Source: Flavobacteriales bacterium (lineage in GTDB: Bacteria; Bacteroidota; Bacteroidia; Flavobacteriales_F; PHOS-HE28). From it: 64,000 nt of DNA. The DNA lies in contig JADZAC010000039.1 of assembly GCA_020852835.1 (NCBI GenBank), forward strand, positions 62,001 to 126,000, in the 5' to 3' direction. Below, one piece after another: positions 15,224 to 24,116 of this stretch (the stretch's first letter is position 1; each line of letters starts with the position of its first letter). The position numbers and the translations under genes are program-made. The notes under the pieces were generated by a model. It saw only the letters and a list, made by a program, of their open reading frames with translations, searched no databases and was not told the origin of the DNA.

Positions 15224-17253
15224 CGGATGGTGCGGATCAACAAGACTTCCAGCAAGAGAAGGAGCAAGGCGGCGGCAATGAACCATTTCCACAGCTTAGC
15301 ACCATGGTCCAGGCCGCGCAGGTCGGCGCCCAGTTCATTGCCCGACTTTTCCAGCACGCTGATGGTGGAAAGCCCGCGTTTTTCCAGCATCAACTTCAGC
15401 TCTGGGGCCGTGTAGGCTGCAAGGTCGCCTTCCTGGCGTGGCAAGTTCAGTGCCAGCATGGCCACGGTATCCTTCATCGCAAGGGCGTAGGCGCCGGGAA
15501 CCAGGTCTTCGTCATGCAGCACCAAGGAAACCCCGGCCATGGTTCGCCGCACTTCCGGTATGGCATCGGTGCCCCCGGGCCCCCTGAGGTGCGGCGGCGC
15601 TTCCCCTGGGAGGTCCACGCCTTCCACGGGGATGGCCACCTCTTGGCCGATGATGTGGTAGAGTGCACCCATGGGCCGTGCAAGTTCGGCCATGCGCAGC
15701 AAGGAAGTGACAAACAACGCATGTTGGCTGAAAGTGCCCCCGGCGGCGGAGAGGGGAGCCGCGCAGAGGTACACCCTTCCTTTGCCCACGGGCTCGGCGC
15801 TGAGGAAGGCACCGCCGCTGCGCAGCCGCAGCAGCACCTCCGCAGCAGGTGTTGGAACCATGGCATAACGGGTGCGCACCAGCGGCAGGTCCACGTTGGC
15901 CGGCATGGTAGTGAACACCTCGCGGTAGAAGGGCGCCCGCAGGTCGATGCGGTCCACCTTTATACCGGCCGTATCGCGGTTGCCGAAGGAAACCCCGAAC
16001 TGCGCCAATGCTTCCCGGTAGCTCATGGCATCCACGTCCGCCGCCGGGAACACCGCCGCGCTTCCGCCGCCCGCCACAAAGGCTTTCACTGCACCGATCA
16101 ATCCGCTGGGCATCTCCGGCAAGGCATTGAGCACCACCAGGTCCTGCCGCCCCAGGCCGGCCAGGTCCAGTTGGCGGTAAGCCTGCGTCGTGAAGGTATA
16201 GCTGCTGTCGCCGGAGAATACCGCCCCGATATCCCGGTCGCTGGCCTCGTCCGCACCGCTCACCAGCAGCACCTGCAATTTTTCCGCGGTACGGTAGGCG
16301 ATGTGGAGGTCGTTGTCGAATGTGATCGGCCGGTCCTCAATGGCCACTACGCCAGCATGGGTACCTGTGGCATCGTTGGTGAAGTTGAGCACGGTGTCCA
16401 CCTGTGCGCCGGGCCCGATGCTGAATGTGGCCATGGCACGCTGGCGCCCGTCGATGCTGAGCTTCAGCGGCACGTTGTGCAGCACCCGGGAACCGTAGTT
16501 GCGGATCCGTACGTTCAGCGCTTCGAGCTGGCCCAAACGACGCACGGGGCTGGCGAACCATGCGGAGTCGATGGCCAAGTTGTCCGCACCGGATGCTTCC
16601 AACGGCACGATCACCGTTTGCACCGCGCTATCATTGGACCAAGCGTCCACATCCGTGGCGCCCCGTTGCAGGTCGGTGAAAAGGAAGGCGCGTTTCACCG
16701 GTGCCCCGCTGCGGGACAAGGCCTCGCGCTGCCGTTCCATCACGTGCGACAGCAGGCGGGCATGGGGTCCCACCTCCGCCCGGGCGGCGGCATCCAGCGC
16801 CTCATCACGTCCGAGCAGCACCTGTTGCCGCCCTTCGAACCCGTTGGTGAGCACTTGGAACCGTTCCGTGGGACCGTACGCCATCACCACGTCCTGTGCA
16901 TCGGTGCGCGCCTGGTCCAGCAAGCGGCCGGCACCGTTCTGGCCGTCCATGCTCCAGCTGTCATCCAGGTAGAGGCTCACCGCCCCCTGGCCGGCGACCA
17001 CGGCACCGGTGGTGGAACGCAGGTAGGGTTGCGCAAAGGCCAGTACAATGCACGCCAACGCCAACAGCCGTGCCATCAGCACCAGCCAATGGCGCACCTT
17101 CTTGCGGGAGCGCGTCTGCTGCGTTACCTCCTGCAGGAACTGCACGTTGGGGAATTCGATGCGCTTGAAGCGCCGGAGCTGGAAGAGGTGGATGATCACC
17201 GGGATGGCCAGCGCGGTGAGCGCCCAGAGGAAACCCGGGTAGAGGAAGGCCAT
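15220..17253 (-). CDS. BatA-domain membrane protein with von Willebrand-like fold
   Basis: A 677-residue protein. The N-terminal BatA/aerotolerance domain holds two helices (LYPGFLWALTALAIPVIIHLF and LVLMARLLALACIVLAFAQP). A vWA-like domain follows with the metal-site motif YLDDSWSM, then a long extracytoplasmic beta-rich region, and a C-terminal helix (FIAAALLLLLLEVLLI). Proteins of this type are often encoded with the MoxR/Bat stress loci, but the role is unknown. It is first in an operon with the dihydroorotase-like gene, which overlaps it by four bases. A CACCTTTG box lies 8 nt upstream of the ATG. Confidence 0.85.
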   Translation of the reverse strand: MAFLYPGFLWALTALAIPVIIHLFQLRRFKRIEFPNVQFLQEVTQQTRSRKKVRHWLVLMARLLALACIVLAFAQPYLRSTTGAVVAGQGAVSLYLDDSWSMDGQNGAGRLLDQARTDAQDVVMAYGPTERFQVLTNGFEGRQQVLLGRDEALDAAARAEVGPHARLLSHVMERQREALSRSGAPVKRAFLFTDLQRGATDVDAWSNDSAVQTVIVPLEASGADNLAIDSAWFASPVRRLGQLEALNVRIRNYGSRVLHNVPLKLSIDGRQRAMATFSIGPGAQVDTVLNFTNDATGTHAGVVAIEDRPITFDNDLHIAYRTAEKLQVLLVSGADEASDRDIGAVFSGDSSYTFTTQAYRQLDLAGLGRQDLVVLNALPEMPSGLIGAVKAFVAGGGSAAVFPAADVDAMSYREALAQFGVSFGNRDTAGIKVDRIDLRAPFYREVFTTMPANVDLPLVRTRYAMVPTPAAEVLLRLRSGGAFLSAEPVGKGRVYLCAAPLSAAGGTFSQHALFVTSLLRMAELARPMGALYHIIGQEVAIPVEGVDLPGEAPPHLRGPGGTDAIPEVRRTMAGVSLVLHDEDLVPGAYALAMKDTVAMLALNLPRQEGDLAAYTAPELKLMLEKRGLSTISVLEKSGNELGADLRGLDHGAKLWKWFIAAALLLLLLEVLLIRTIR

Positions 17254-17261
17254 CAGGGGTG

Positions 17262-17269
17262 CAAAGGTG
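17262..17269 (-). promoter_or_regulatory. -7-like box (CACCTTTG) for the BatA-protein operon
   Basis: One mismatch to TAnnTTTG, ending 8 nt before the ATG at 17253. Confidence 0.45.
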
Positions 17270-17270
17270 G

Positions 17271-17400
17271 GGATAGTTCGTGGTTCTGGGGCGTAGGGCG
17301 TAGTTCGTAGTTCGTAGGGAATGATGCAACGGTGAAATCCTGCAAACTGTGCCCCACGAACTGCGCCCTGCGAACTATGCTCTACGAACTAAGCCCTACA
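17271..17400. repeat. Intergenic repeats of the GTAGGGCGTAGTTCGTAG family
   Basis: Left copies (17290-17320, with GTAGTTCGTAGTTCGTAG) and right copies (17350-17400, CTACGAACTAAGCCCTAC type) form an imperfect inverted repeat. The same motif recurs around kmo (43604-43710) and as a shorter match near 29.18 kb. No gene is seen between the BatA gene and the permease. Confidence 0.6.
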
Positions 17401-19066
17401 AACCCAATCCCAACCTGCTGTTCCTCCGCCCGTAAGCAAAGTACACGGCCAACCCCAGCGCCATCCAACCAAAGAAGACGGCCCAGCTCCTGGCGGGGAT
17501 CTCGATCATCAGGTAGGCGCAGCTGAGCATGCCGATGCAGGGGATCAGCGAGTAGTTGCGCCGGAAGGCCTGAATGGCCGTGCCCAGCGCGAGGAGGGTG
17601 AACGCGGCAAGCAGAATGGCCTGGCGGTCCAGGTGCAGGCTGGTGAAGGCATTGGTGATGCGCACGCGGTCCAGCAGCAGGTAGGCCAGCACGATGGCGG
17701 GGATGAAGTACTTTCCGGGGATGAACGGGATGCGGAAGCGCTTGCGCCCGCTGGCATCACGGGCATCCGTGCGCGGCAGCAGCAGCACGCCGGCGCACAC
17801 CAGGGTGAAGGCGAAGAGCGTGCCGATGGAGGTGAGGTCCGTGATGATGCCGCTGGGCGCCAGCAGCGCGGGGATGCCCACCAGCACACCGGTGACCACC
17901 GTGGCGAACGCGGGCGTTCCGTACTTGCGGTGGAGGTGGCCGAAGCGCGGCGGCAGCAGCCCGTCGCGGCTCATGCTCATCCAGATGCGCGGTTGGCCCA
18001 GTTGGAAAACGAGCAGCACGCTGGTGGCGGCCAGCACCGCACCGATGCTCACCACAAAACCGAAGCTGCCCAGGCCCACCTTGTTGAACACGTAGGCCAG
18101 CGGGTCCATCACGCCCTTGAACTCCGTGTAGGGCACCATGCCGGTGAGCACCAATGCGGTGACGCAGTAGATCACCGTGCAGATCACCAGCGACCACACC
18201 ATGCTGCGGGGCAAGTCGCGCTGCGGGTCCTTGCACTCTTCCGCCGTGGTGCTGATGGCATCGAAGCCGATGTAGGCGAAGAACACCGCGCTGACGCCTT
18301 TCAGCACGCCGCCCATGCCGTTGGGCAGGAAGGGCACGTAGTTGGCGCCGTTGATGTACCACAGTCCCACCAGCGCCACCGCCGCCAGCAGCACCAGCTT
18401 CAGCAGCACCATGCCGTTGGCCACGCGCTTGCTCTCCTTGATGCCCACGTACACCACGGCGGTGATCAGCACGGTGATCAGCAAGGCCGGGATGTTCATG
18501 ATCACCCGCCAACCGCCCACCATCGGCGCGGTGGCCCAAGCCAGTGCTTCCGTGGGCTGCCCCAGTTGCAGGGCATGTTCGTAGGCTTCCTTCGCGCCTA
18601 AAGGGTCTGTGGCCAACCACGGCGGCAAGTGCAGCCCGAAGGCTGCGAGGATGTTCGTGAAGTAGCTGCTCCACGAGATGGCCACCACCACGTTGCCGAT
18701 GGCGTACTCCAGGATCAGCGCCCAGCCGATCACCCACGCCACCACCTCACCAAAGCTGACGTAGCTGTACGTGTAGGCACTGCCGCTCACCGGCACTCGC
18801 CCTGCGAATTCCGCATAGCACAATGCCGTGAAACCGCACACCGCCGCCGTGATGATGAACAGCAACACCACGCCCGGACCGCCCTCGTAGGCCGCCGCGC
18901 CCACCGTGCTGAAGATCCCAGCGCCGATCACCGCCGCCACGCCCATCAGCGTGAGGTCGCGCACGGACAGCGTGCGCTTCATGGTCGGGTGGCCGTCCGC
19001 TTCCCGCGCATGGTGCTCCTGCAGGATGCGATCCACCGATTTCTTCCGGAAGAGGTCGTTGGCCAT
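17396..19066 (-). CDS. Amino-acid permease (APC superfamily, cationic amino acid transporter-like)
   Basis: A 556-residue inner-membrane transporter with 12-14 predicted helices. The first helix region LTLMGVAAVIGAGIFSTVG contains the APC-family G-x-G-I-F substrate-binding motif, and FFAYIGFDAISTTAEECKDPQRDLPRS is a hallmark of the CAT-type subgroup. Substrate cannot be fixed beyond amino acids. The ORF track start at 19186 lies within a repeat and adds 40 non-family residues; the ATG at 19066 (MANDLFRKKSVD) is the CAT-type start. It appears to be a single-gene unit. Confidence 0.92.
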   Translation of the reverse strand: MANDLFRKKSVDRILQEHHAREADGHPTMKRTLSVRDLTLMGVAAVIGAGIFSTVGAAAYEGGPGVVLLFIITAAVCGFTALCYAEFAGRVPVSGSAYTYSYVSFGEVVAWVIGWALILEYAIGNVVVAISWSSYFTNILAAFGLHLPPWLATDPLGAKEAYEHALQLGQPTEALAWATAPMVGGWRVIMNIPALLITVLITAVVYVGIKESKRVANGMVLLKLVLLAAVALVGLWYINGANYVPFLPNGMGGVLKGVSAVFFAYIGFDAISTTAEECKDPQRDLPRSMVWSLVICTVIYCVTALVLTGMVPYTEFKGVMDPLAYVFNKVGLGSFGFVVSIGAVLAATSVLLVFQLGQPRIWMSMSRDGLLPPRFGHLHRKYGTPAFATVVTGVLVGIPALLAPSGIITDLTSIGTLFAFTLVCAGVLLLPRTDARDASGRKRFRIPFIPGKYFIPAIVLAYLLLDRVRITNAFTSLHLDRQAILLAAFTLLALGTAIQAFRRNYSLIPCIGMLSCAYLMIEIPARSWAVFFGWMALGLAVYFAYGRRNSRLGLGL

Positions 19067-19117
19067 GGGTGTGTTGCCGGGGCAAAGTAGGAAAGGGAGG
19101 GGAGATGGCAGCGTGGC

Positions 19118-19177
19118 AGGGAGTAGTAGGCAGGGGGCAGTAGGCAGGGGGTCCCGTGCTGCCGACTGCCCACTGCC
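19118..19177. repeat. Inverted repeat of GGCAGTAGGCAG-type units
   Basis: Left side GGCAGGGGGCAGTAGGCAG and right side CTGCCGACTGCCCACTGCC pair imperfectly. It fills the gap between the permease start and the PLP-enzyme stop. Related units are seen at 51895-51920. Confidence 0.5.
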
Positions 19178-19194
19178 TTCTTCCACGCCCCGCT

Positions 19195-20358
19195 TTAAAC
19201 CCGCGCCAGCGCCTGTTCCAGATCCGCGATCAGCAGTTGCGGCTCTTCCAAGCCCACATAGATCCGCACCAGGTCCCAGGGCAATTCACCTTGCGGGTTG
19301 CGGGGATCCATCGTAGCGGCCGTGGGGAACAGCAGTGATTCGTAGCCGCCCCAGCTCACCGCCATCAGGAAGCGCTTCAGCGCATTGCAGAAGCGTTCCA
19401 CCCCGGCCACATCCGCCGCTTTCACCCGGATGCTCATCAATCCCGCGCAGCGCTTCATCTGCCGCCTGGCCAAAGCCTGTTGCGGAAAGCTGTCCAGAAA
19501 CGGCCAATTCACCTGCACCACTTTCGGGTGCGCCTCCAGGAACTTGGCCACCTGTTCCGCACTGTCAGCGCTGCGGTGCATACGAATCTCCAGCGTGCGC
19601 AGGCCGCGCATCAGCAGCCAGGCATCGTGCGGCGAGGGGATCGCCCCCAGGGTCATGAACTCCTTGGCCATCACCTGGTGGATGTGTTCACGGTTTCCGG
19701 CCAGCACCCCGCACACCACGTCGCTGTGGCCGTTCAGGTACTTCGTTCCACTGTGCGCCACCAGGTCGATGCCCAGGTCGATGGGGTTCTGGAACAGCGG
19801 ACTGCTGTAGCTGTTGTCGCAGAGCGTGAGGATGCCGTGCTCCCTGGCGATGGCCGCAACGGCCTGCAGGTCCTGCAGTTCGAAGGTGATCGAATTCGGA
19901 CTTTCCAAAATGAAGAGCCGCGTACGCGGGGTGATGGCCCGGCGGAAGTTTTCCGCATCGATGCCGTCCACGAACGTGTGCGAAACGCCGAAGCGGTCCA
20001 GCAGCTCGTTGAGCAATTTGGTGGTCCAGCCATAGGGCTTGCGCACGCACACGATGTGGTCGCCGGCCTTCACGAAGCTGAGCACGCCCGCCGCGATGGC
20101 CGCACTGCCGCTGCCGAAGAGCAGGGCATCCTCCGCGTGCTCCAACGCGGCCAGCTTCTTGCGCACCATGGCCACCGTGGGGTTCGCGCCGCGCGTGTAC
20201 AGCGGCACGTCGAACTCGTTGCGCATGGCGTTGCGCAGAGCCTCCACCGTGGGGTAGGTGAAGTTGCCGCTCTGCACCACCGGAGGCACCACGGCCCGGA
20301 AGCCCGCTTCGCGGTCTTCACCAAGGTGGTTGAGGATGAAGGAGAGGTCGTCGCTCAT
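19195..20358 (-). CDS. Trans-sulfuration-type PLP-dependent enzyme (Cys/Met metabolism family)
   Basis: A 387-residue fold-type I PLP enzyme related to cystathionine gamma-synthase/lyase and methionine gamma-lyase. The N-terminal YTRGANPTVAMVRKKLAALE is the family's R-x-x-NPT segment. The phosphate-binding FGSGSAAIAAG follows. The PLP lysine is in HSGTKYLNGHSDVVCG, near residue 205. The exact reaction (synthase, lyase or sulfhydrylase) cannot be decided. The ORF track starts at 20598 inside the next gene; the ATG at 20358 overlaps that gene's stop by four bases, so the two are co-translated. Confidence 0.88.
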   Translation of the reverse strand: MSDDLSFILNHLGEDREAGFRAVVPPVVQSGNFTYPTVEALRNAMRNEFDVPLYTRGANPTVAMVRKKLAALEHAEDALLFGSGSAAIAAGVLSFVKAGDHIVCVRKPYGWTTKLLNELLDRFGVSHTFVDGIDAENFRRAITPRTRLFILESPNSITFELQDLQAVAAIAREHGILTLCDNSYSSPLFQNPIDLGIDLVAHSGTKYLNGHSDVVCGVLAGNREHIHQVMAKEFMTLGAIPSPHDAWLLMRGLRTLEIRMHRSADSAEQVAKFLEAHPKVVQVNWPFLDSFPQQALARRQMKRCAGLMSIRVKAADVAGVERFCNALKRFLMAVSWGGYESLLFPTAATMDPRNPQGELPWDLVRIYVGLEEPQLLIADLEQALARV

Positions 20359-22076
20359 GGTGCTGCTGTTGCCGGCCGCCGGAAAAACACGAACCCGTTC
20401 TTGCGGTACAGCTCGTGCAGCCCGGGAATGGCCGCCACCTCCTTCGCGCTGGTCACCTTGCACACCACGTACACCGGCCGGTCCACATTGCCGGTGATCA
20501 GCCAATTTTCGCTTTGCACGCGGGAGTCGGTGATGGGCGGCATGCGCGTGTAGAACCACTCCGCGTAGCTCTTGTAGTTTTTTGTCATCACGTAGCAACG
20601 CTCCCGCTGGCGCTGTTCGAAGAACTCCACGGCCGCACGTTGGGAATAGCCTTCGATGTTGTTGATGAAGTAATACAGCGTGATGCTGACGAACAGCGCC
20701 GTGCCGCCGAACACCGCCACGATGCCGCTGCGGTACTCACGCTTCGCGAAGAAGCGGTGGCCAAGGAAGAGCACCACGCACATCCACGCCCCCGCCAAGG
20801 CTTCCCAGCCCGTCCACTGCACCTGCGCCTCCAAGTTCCCCTGGGCGAATGCGTCGTTCTTCAACAAGGGCACGATCCATTCCGGGTGCATGCCAATGAT
20901 CGGCAGCACGAGCGTGACCGCGGCGAAGAGCGTGCCGATGCCGCCCATCAGCAGGCGCGACCACAAGGTGGCCTTTCCGCCGTTCCACAGCCGCTCCAAT
21001 TGCAGCGCCGCCAGGAAGGTGAGCGGGAAATAGCACAGGCTGCTGTAGTGGACGATCTTCGTTTTAACGATGGTGAACAGGATCAGCACGACCCAAAAGA
21101 GGATGAGGAGCCAGCGGCGGTAGTTCCCAGTTGTTAGTTGTTGGTTGTCCGGCTCACCTCCTCCGGCACTCGCCCCCCTCTCCTTGGGGGAGGGGCCGGG
21201 GGTGAGGGGCTTGAGCATCTCCTGCAGGGCGAACACCGATGCCGGGAAGCAGCCGATGAGCAGCACCACGAAGTGGTAGCCGAAGAAGCCCCCGTGGCCG
21301 GCATCCTCGGTGCTGAGCATGGCCACCTGCCGCCAGAAGAAGGCGGTGATGAACACGGGCCCGTTGCGCAGCAGGTCCGCGCCGAACCACAGGCCGGGCA
21401 CCAGCAGCAGCACGCCCAGCATCAGCAGCACGCGCGGCACGGAGAAATAAAACCGGAACCGGTTCCACACCCAGTACGCCACGGCGCACAGCCCGGGGAT
21501 GAGCACGCCCACCGGCCCTTTGGTGAGCACGGCCAGGCCCAGCCAAAGCCCGGCCCACGCAGCCGACCGCGTTTTGGCCTGCGGGGAACGCCCCACCGCC
21601 GCCGGGGTGTCGGTGCTGCGGATAAATGCCAGGAAGCCGAGGAAGATGAAGAGGTTGAACCACGGATCGATGATGCCGCTACGGAAGTAGAGGTTGGGCA
21701 ACACCGAGCTGAGGTAGGCCAGCACCCACAGCAACCCGAAGGTGCGGTTGCGCAATTGAAGGCCCGTGCGGAACAGCACCACCAGCGTGGCCGCACCGCA
21801 CAAGGCGTTGGGCAGGCGTGCCGCGAATTCACCCACGCCGAGCACCGACATGCTGAGAGCCTGCATCCACATAAAGAGCGGCGGCTTTTCATAGAACGGC
21901 ACATAGCCTATCTGCGGCTGCAGCCAGTTGTGGGTGGCCAGCATCTCCCGCGCGATCTCCGCGAAGTTGATCTCGTCCCAATCGAACAGGTGTACCGCAC
22001 CCAGGCCGGGCACAAAGAGCACCAGCGCCATTAAGGCGATCAGCCAGGAAATGCTGCGGTTGGAGAGGGCCTTCAT
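20355..22076 (-). CDS. ArnT/PMT-like glycosyltransferase family 39 membrane protein
   Basis: A 573-residue multi-helix protein resembling lipid-A or protein sugar transferases that use polyprenyl-phosphate donors. The catalytic N-terminal loop is LFDWDEINFAEIAREMLAT, with the acidic DE pair, followed by PFYEKPPLFMWMQALSM. About eleven helices follow, then a periplasmic C-terminal domain. The ORF track start at 22175 reads 33 residues out of a dispersed repeat; the ATG at 22076 sits 7 nt after a TACCTTCG box. Around residues 290-318 the frame passes through intergenic-type repeat DNA (LTPGPSPKERG), a likely insertion that preserves the frame. The acceptor is unknown. Confidence 0.88.
   Translation of the reverse strand: MKALSNRSISWLIALMALVLFVPGLGAVHLFDWDEINFAEIAREMLATHNWLQPQIGYVPFYEKPPLFMWMQALSMSVLGVGEFAARLPNALCGAATLVVLFRTGLQLRNRTFGLLWVLAYLSSVLPNLYFRSGIIDPWFNLFIFLGFLAFIRSTDTPAAVGRSPQAKTRSAAWAGLWLGLAVLTKGPVGVLIPGLCAVAYWVWNRFRFYFSVPRVLLMLGVLLLVPGLWFGADLLRNGPVFITAFFWRQVAMLSTEDAGHGGFFGYHFVVLLIGCFPASVFALQEMLKPLTPGPSPKERGASAGGGEPDNQQLTTGNYRRWLLILFWVVLILFTIVKTKIVHYSSLCYFPLTFLAALQLERLWNGGKATLWSRLLMGGIGTLFAAVTLVLPIIGMHPEWIVPLLKNDAFAQGNLEAQVQWTGWEALAGAWMCVVLFLGHRFFAKREYRSGIVAVFGGTALFVSITLYYFINNIEGYSQRAAVEFFEQRQRERCYVMTKNYKSYAEWFYTRMPPITDSRVQSENWLITGNVDRPVYVVCKVTSAKEVAAIPGLHELYRKNGFVFFRRPATAAP
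21121..21210. repeat. Intergenic-type repeat inserted in frame in the GT39 gene
   Basis: The segment holds CCCCCTCTCCTTGGGGGAGGGG followed by GCCGGGGGTGAGG, and beside it the TTGTTAGTTGTTGG unit usually found between genes. Translated on the minus strand it gives LTPGPSPKERG and DNQQLTTGNY, unlike the flanking membrane segments. The insert keeps the reading frame and lies in a loop between helices. Confidence 0.65.
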
Positions 22077-22083
22077 GCGGTGC

Positions 22084-22091
22084 CGAAGGTA
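22084..22091 (-). promoter_or_regulatory. -7 box (TACCTTCG) for the GT39/PLP-enzyme operon
   Basis: Ends 7 nt before the ATG at 22076 and decides that start. Confidence 0.55.
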
Positions 22092-22119
22092 GCGGCCTGT
22101 GAACTCCGTGATTTCACTC

Positions 22120-22250
22120 TCGCCCGCAATTGCAACGCGGGGGAAGGTCCAGGCGTGCTTGCAGCGCATATTCAACAGGTGCAGGTGGCCAGCGGAAGTG
22201 GTTCAGGGATGGTCGTTGCAAACGACCGGAATTAAACGCCCGTGTTGCAA
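22120..22250. repeat. 131-bp dispersed repeat, copy 2 (inverted copy at 3000-3130)
   Basis: Gap-free reverse-complement match to 3000-3130. It lies in the divergent gap between the GT39 gene and prfB. The shadow ORFs in both places (MNMRCKHAWTFPRVA and MQRGGRSRRACSAY) are translations of the element and not proteins. The remaining gap (22251-22420) holds degraded intergenic repeat material such as GACAACGACCAACG, and no gene. Confidence 0.8.
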
Positions 22251-22421
22251 AAGCGGCGGGAGTTGGATGTTTTACCACACTCATCCGTGTTTGCCAGCGG
22301 GGCGGGAAGAAGCGCGGTTAACCGTTGTCCGTTATCGGGACTGGCAACTGACAACGACCAACGAAAACCGGCCGATCACACCTCAGTACCAGATTCGCAC
22401 GAACTACACCCCTCCCCTCCG

Positions 22422-22429
22422 TACCTTCG
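22422..22429 (+). promoter_or_regulatory. -7 box (TACCTTCG) for prfB
   Basis: Ends 31 nt before the ATG at 22461. Confidence 0.55.
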
Positions 22430-22460
22430 CGGCCCGAAAACCGGCGACTGGCCCGCACCC

Positions 22461-23558
22461 ATGATCACCATCGAAAAGGTCAATGACCTCCAAGAACGCC
22501 TCGAAGCCCTGAAGGGCTACCTGGACATTGAGGAGAAGCGCGGCCGCATCAAGGAAGAGGAAAAGTACACGCTGGACCCCGATTTTTGGAACAACCAGAA
22601 AAAGGCCCAGGGTGTGATGCACAAGATCCGCGAGCTGAAACGCTGGGTGGAGCTGTACGAAGCAGTGAAACGCGAAGTGGATGACACGGAGGTGACCTAC
22701 GAGTTCTTCAAGAGCAAGGACGCGAGCGAGGAAGAACTGGAAGCGCAGTTCAAGAAGGCCGCCACCGCTTTGGAGGAGCTGGAGTTCAAGAACATGCTTA
22801 GCGCCGAGGAAGACCCGCTGAGCGCGGTGGTGCAGATCACCAGCGGCGCGGGCGGCACCGAAAGCAACGACTGGGCCCTGATGCTGCTGCGCATGTACCG
22901 CATGTGGGCCGAGAAGGAAGGCTATGCGGTGAAGATCCTCGACTACCAGGACGGTGACGCGGCCGGCATCAAGCAGGCCACCATGGAAGTGGGCGGCGAG
23001 TTCGCCTTCGGCATGTTGAAGGGCGAGAACGGCGTACACCGGCTGGTGCGCATCAGCCCCTTCGACAGCAACGCGCGCCGCCACACCAGCTTCGTCAGCG
23101 TGTACGTGTTCCCGCTGGTGGACGAGAGCATCGAGATCGACATCAACCCGGCGGACATCACTTGGGACACTTTCCGCAGCGGCGGCGCCGGCGGACAGAA
23201 CGTGAACAAAGTGGAGACCGGCGTGCGCCTGCGCCACGCGCCCACGGGCATCATCATCGAGAACACCGAGACGCGCAGCCAGCTGGACAACAAGAACAAG
23301 GCGCTGCAACTGCTCAAGAGCCAGCTGTACGAGGCCGAACTGGAGCGCCGCCGCAGCAAGCGCAGCGAGATCGAGGCCGGCAAGAAGAAGATCGAGTGGG
23401 GCAGCCAGATCCGCAACTACGTTCTACAACCCTACAAATTGGTTAAGGACGTGCGCACCGAGCACGAGACCAGCAGCGTGGATGATGTGCTCAATGGCGA
23501 GATCGATGAATTCCTCAAGGCTTACTTAATGCAGCACGGGCAGAGCCAGAAAGCGTGA
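22461..23558 (+). CDS. prfB: Peptide chain release factor 2
   Basis: A 365-residue class I release factor reading UGA and UAA. The stop-codon recognition motif SPF is in [15 protein letters not shown], and the peptidyl-tRNA hydrolysis motif GGQ is in [15 protein letters not shown]. Many prfB genes carry an internal UGA and a programmed +1 frameshift near codon 25. Here the corresponding region ([10 protein letters not shown]) is continuous: the codons are TAC CTG GAC with no TGA, so autoregulation by frameshifting is absent. The ORF track extends to 22242 through the repeat region; the ATG at 22461 is the family start. Confidence 0.95.
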   Translation: MITIEKVNDLQERLEALKGYLDIEEKRGRIKEEEKYTLDPDFWNNQKKAQGVMHKIRELKRWVELYEAVKREVDDTEVTYEFFKSKDASEEELEAQFKKAATALEELEFKNMLSAEEDPLSAVVQITSGAGGTESNDWALMLLRMYRMWAEKEGYAVKILDYQDGDAAGIKQATMEVGGEFAFGMLKGENGVHRLVRISPFDSNARRHTSFVSVYVFPLVDESIEIDINPADITWDTFRSGGAGGQNVNKVETGVRLRHAPTGIIIENTETRSQLDNKNKALQLLKSQLYEAELERRRSKRSEIEAGKKKIEWGSQIRNYVLQPYKLVKDVRTEHETSSVDDVLNGEIDEFLKAYLMQHGQSQKA

Positions 23559-23564
23559 TGGCCG

Positions 23565-23713
23565 ATCAGACGATCAGAAGACCAGACGATCAGAAAATTA
23601 GAAGATCAGAGAATGAGGGTGGTGGGTCACTTGGGAAAAGGAAGGTTTCGCTCTGTACCGCATACCACGGTACAGGTATTCCATTGTCTGATCTTCTGAT
23701 CGTCTGATCAACA
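23565..23713. repeat. Inverted repeat of GATCAGACGATCAGAAGA units
   Basis: Left arm 23565-23591 and right arm about 23688-23713 are near-perfect reverse complements. Between them a 7-bp stem (TGTACCG with CGGTACA) forms a second hairpin. It lies between prfB and the ArsC-like gene and could act as a terminator for prfB, but no T-run is present. Confidence 0.65.
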
Positions 23714-23726
23714 CATTGCGCTAGCC

Positions 23727-24083
23727 ATGCCAACCTACACCATCTACCACAACACCCGCTGCAGCAAGAGCCGTTGCGCCTTGGAACTGCTGAAGGAGAA
23801 CGGCATTGAGCCCACCGTGGTGAACTACTTGCAGGACGCGCCCTCAGTGGAGGAACTGACCAAGCTGGTGGCCAAGCTGGGCATCCCCGCCGAACAACTG
23901 GTGCGCAAGAGCGAAGCACTCTACAAGGAGAAGTACAAGGGCCTGCAACTGAACGAACACGAATGGATCCGTGTTATGCACGAGAATCCGCAGCTGATCG
24001 AACGCCCGGTAGTGGTGAAAGGCCACAAGGCCGTGATCGGCAGGCCCATGGAAAACGTACAAGAGCTCATAGATAGATCGTAA
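23727..24083 (+). CDS. ArsC-family reductase (arsenate reductase-like)
   Basis: A 118-residue thioredoxin-fold protein. The catalytic cysteine is in HNTRCSKSRCALELL near the N-terminus, matching the ArsC/Spx-family start. The C-terminal RPVVVKGHKAVIGRP contains the arginine that binds the anion in glutaredoxin-coupled arsenate reductases. The second cysteine of CSKSRC is unusual, as most family members have a non-cysteine there. No ars transporter or ArsR regulator is nearby, so arsenate may not be the true substrate. fumC follows after 33 bases. Confidence 0.85.
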   Translation: MPTYTIYHNTRCSKSRCALELLKENGIEPTVVNYLQDAPSVEELTKLVAKLGIPAEQLVRKSEALYKEKYKGLQLNEHEWIRVMHENPQLIERPVVVKGHKAVIGRPMENVQELIDRS

Positions 24084-24116
24084 GGGCAGGACATGTCCCG
24101 CCCCAACTAAGGACCA

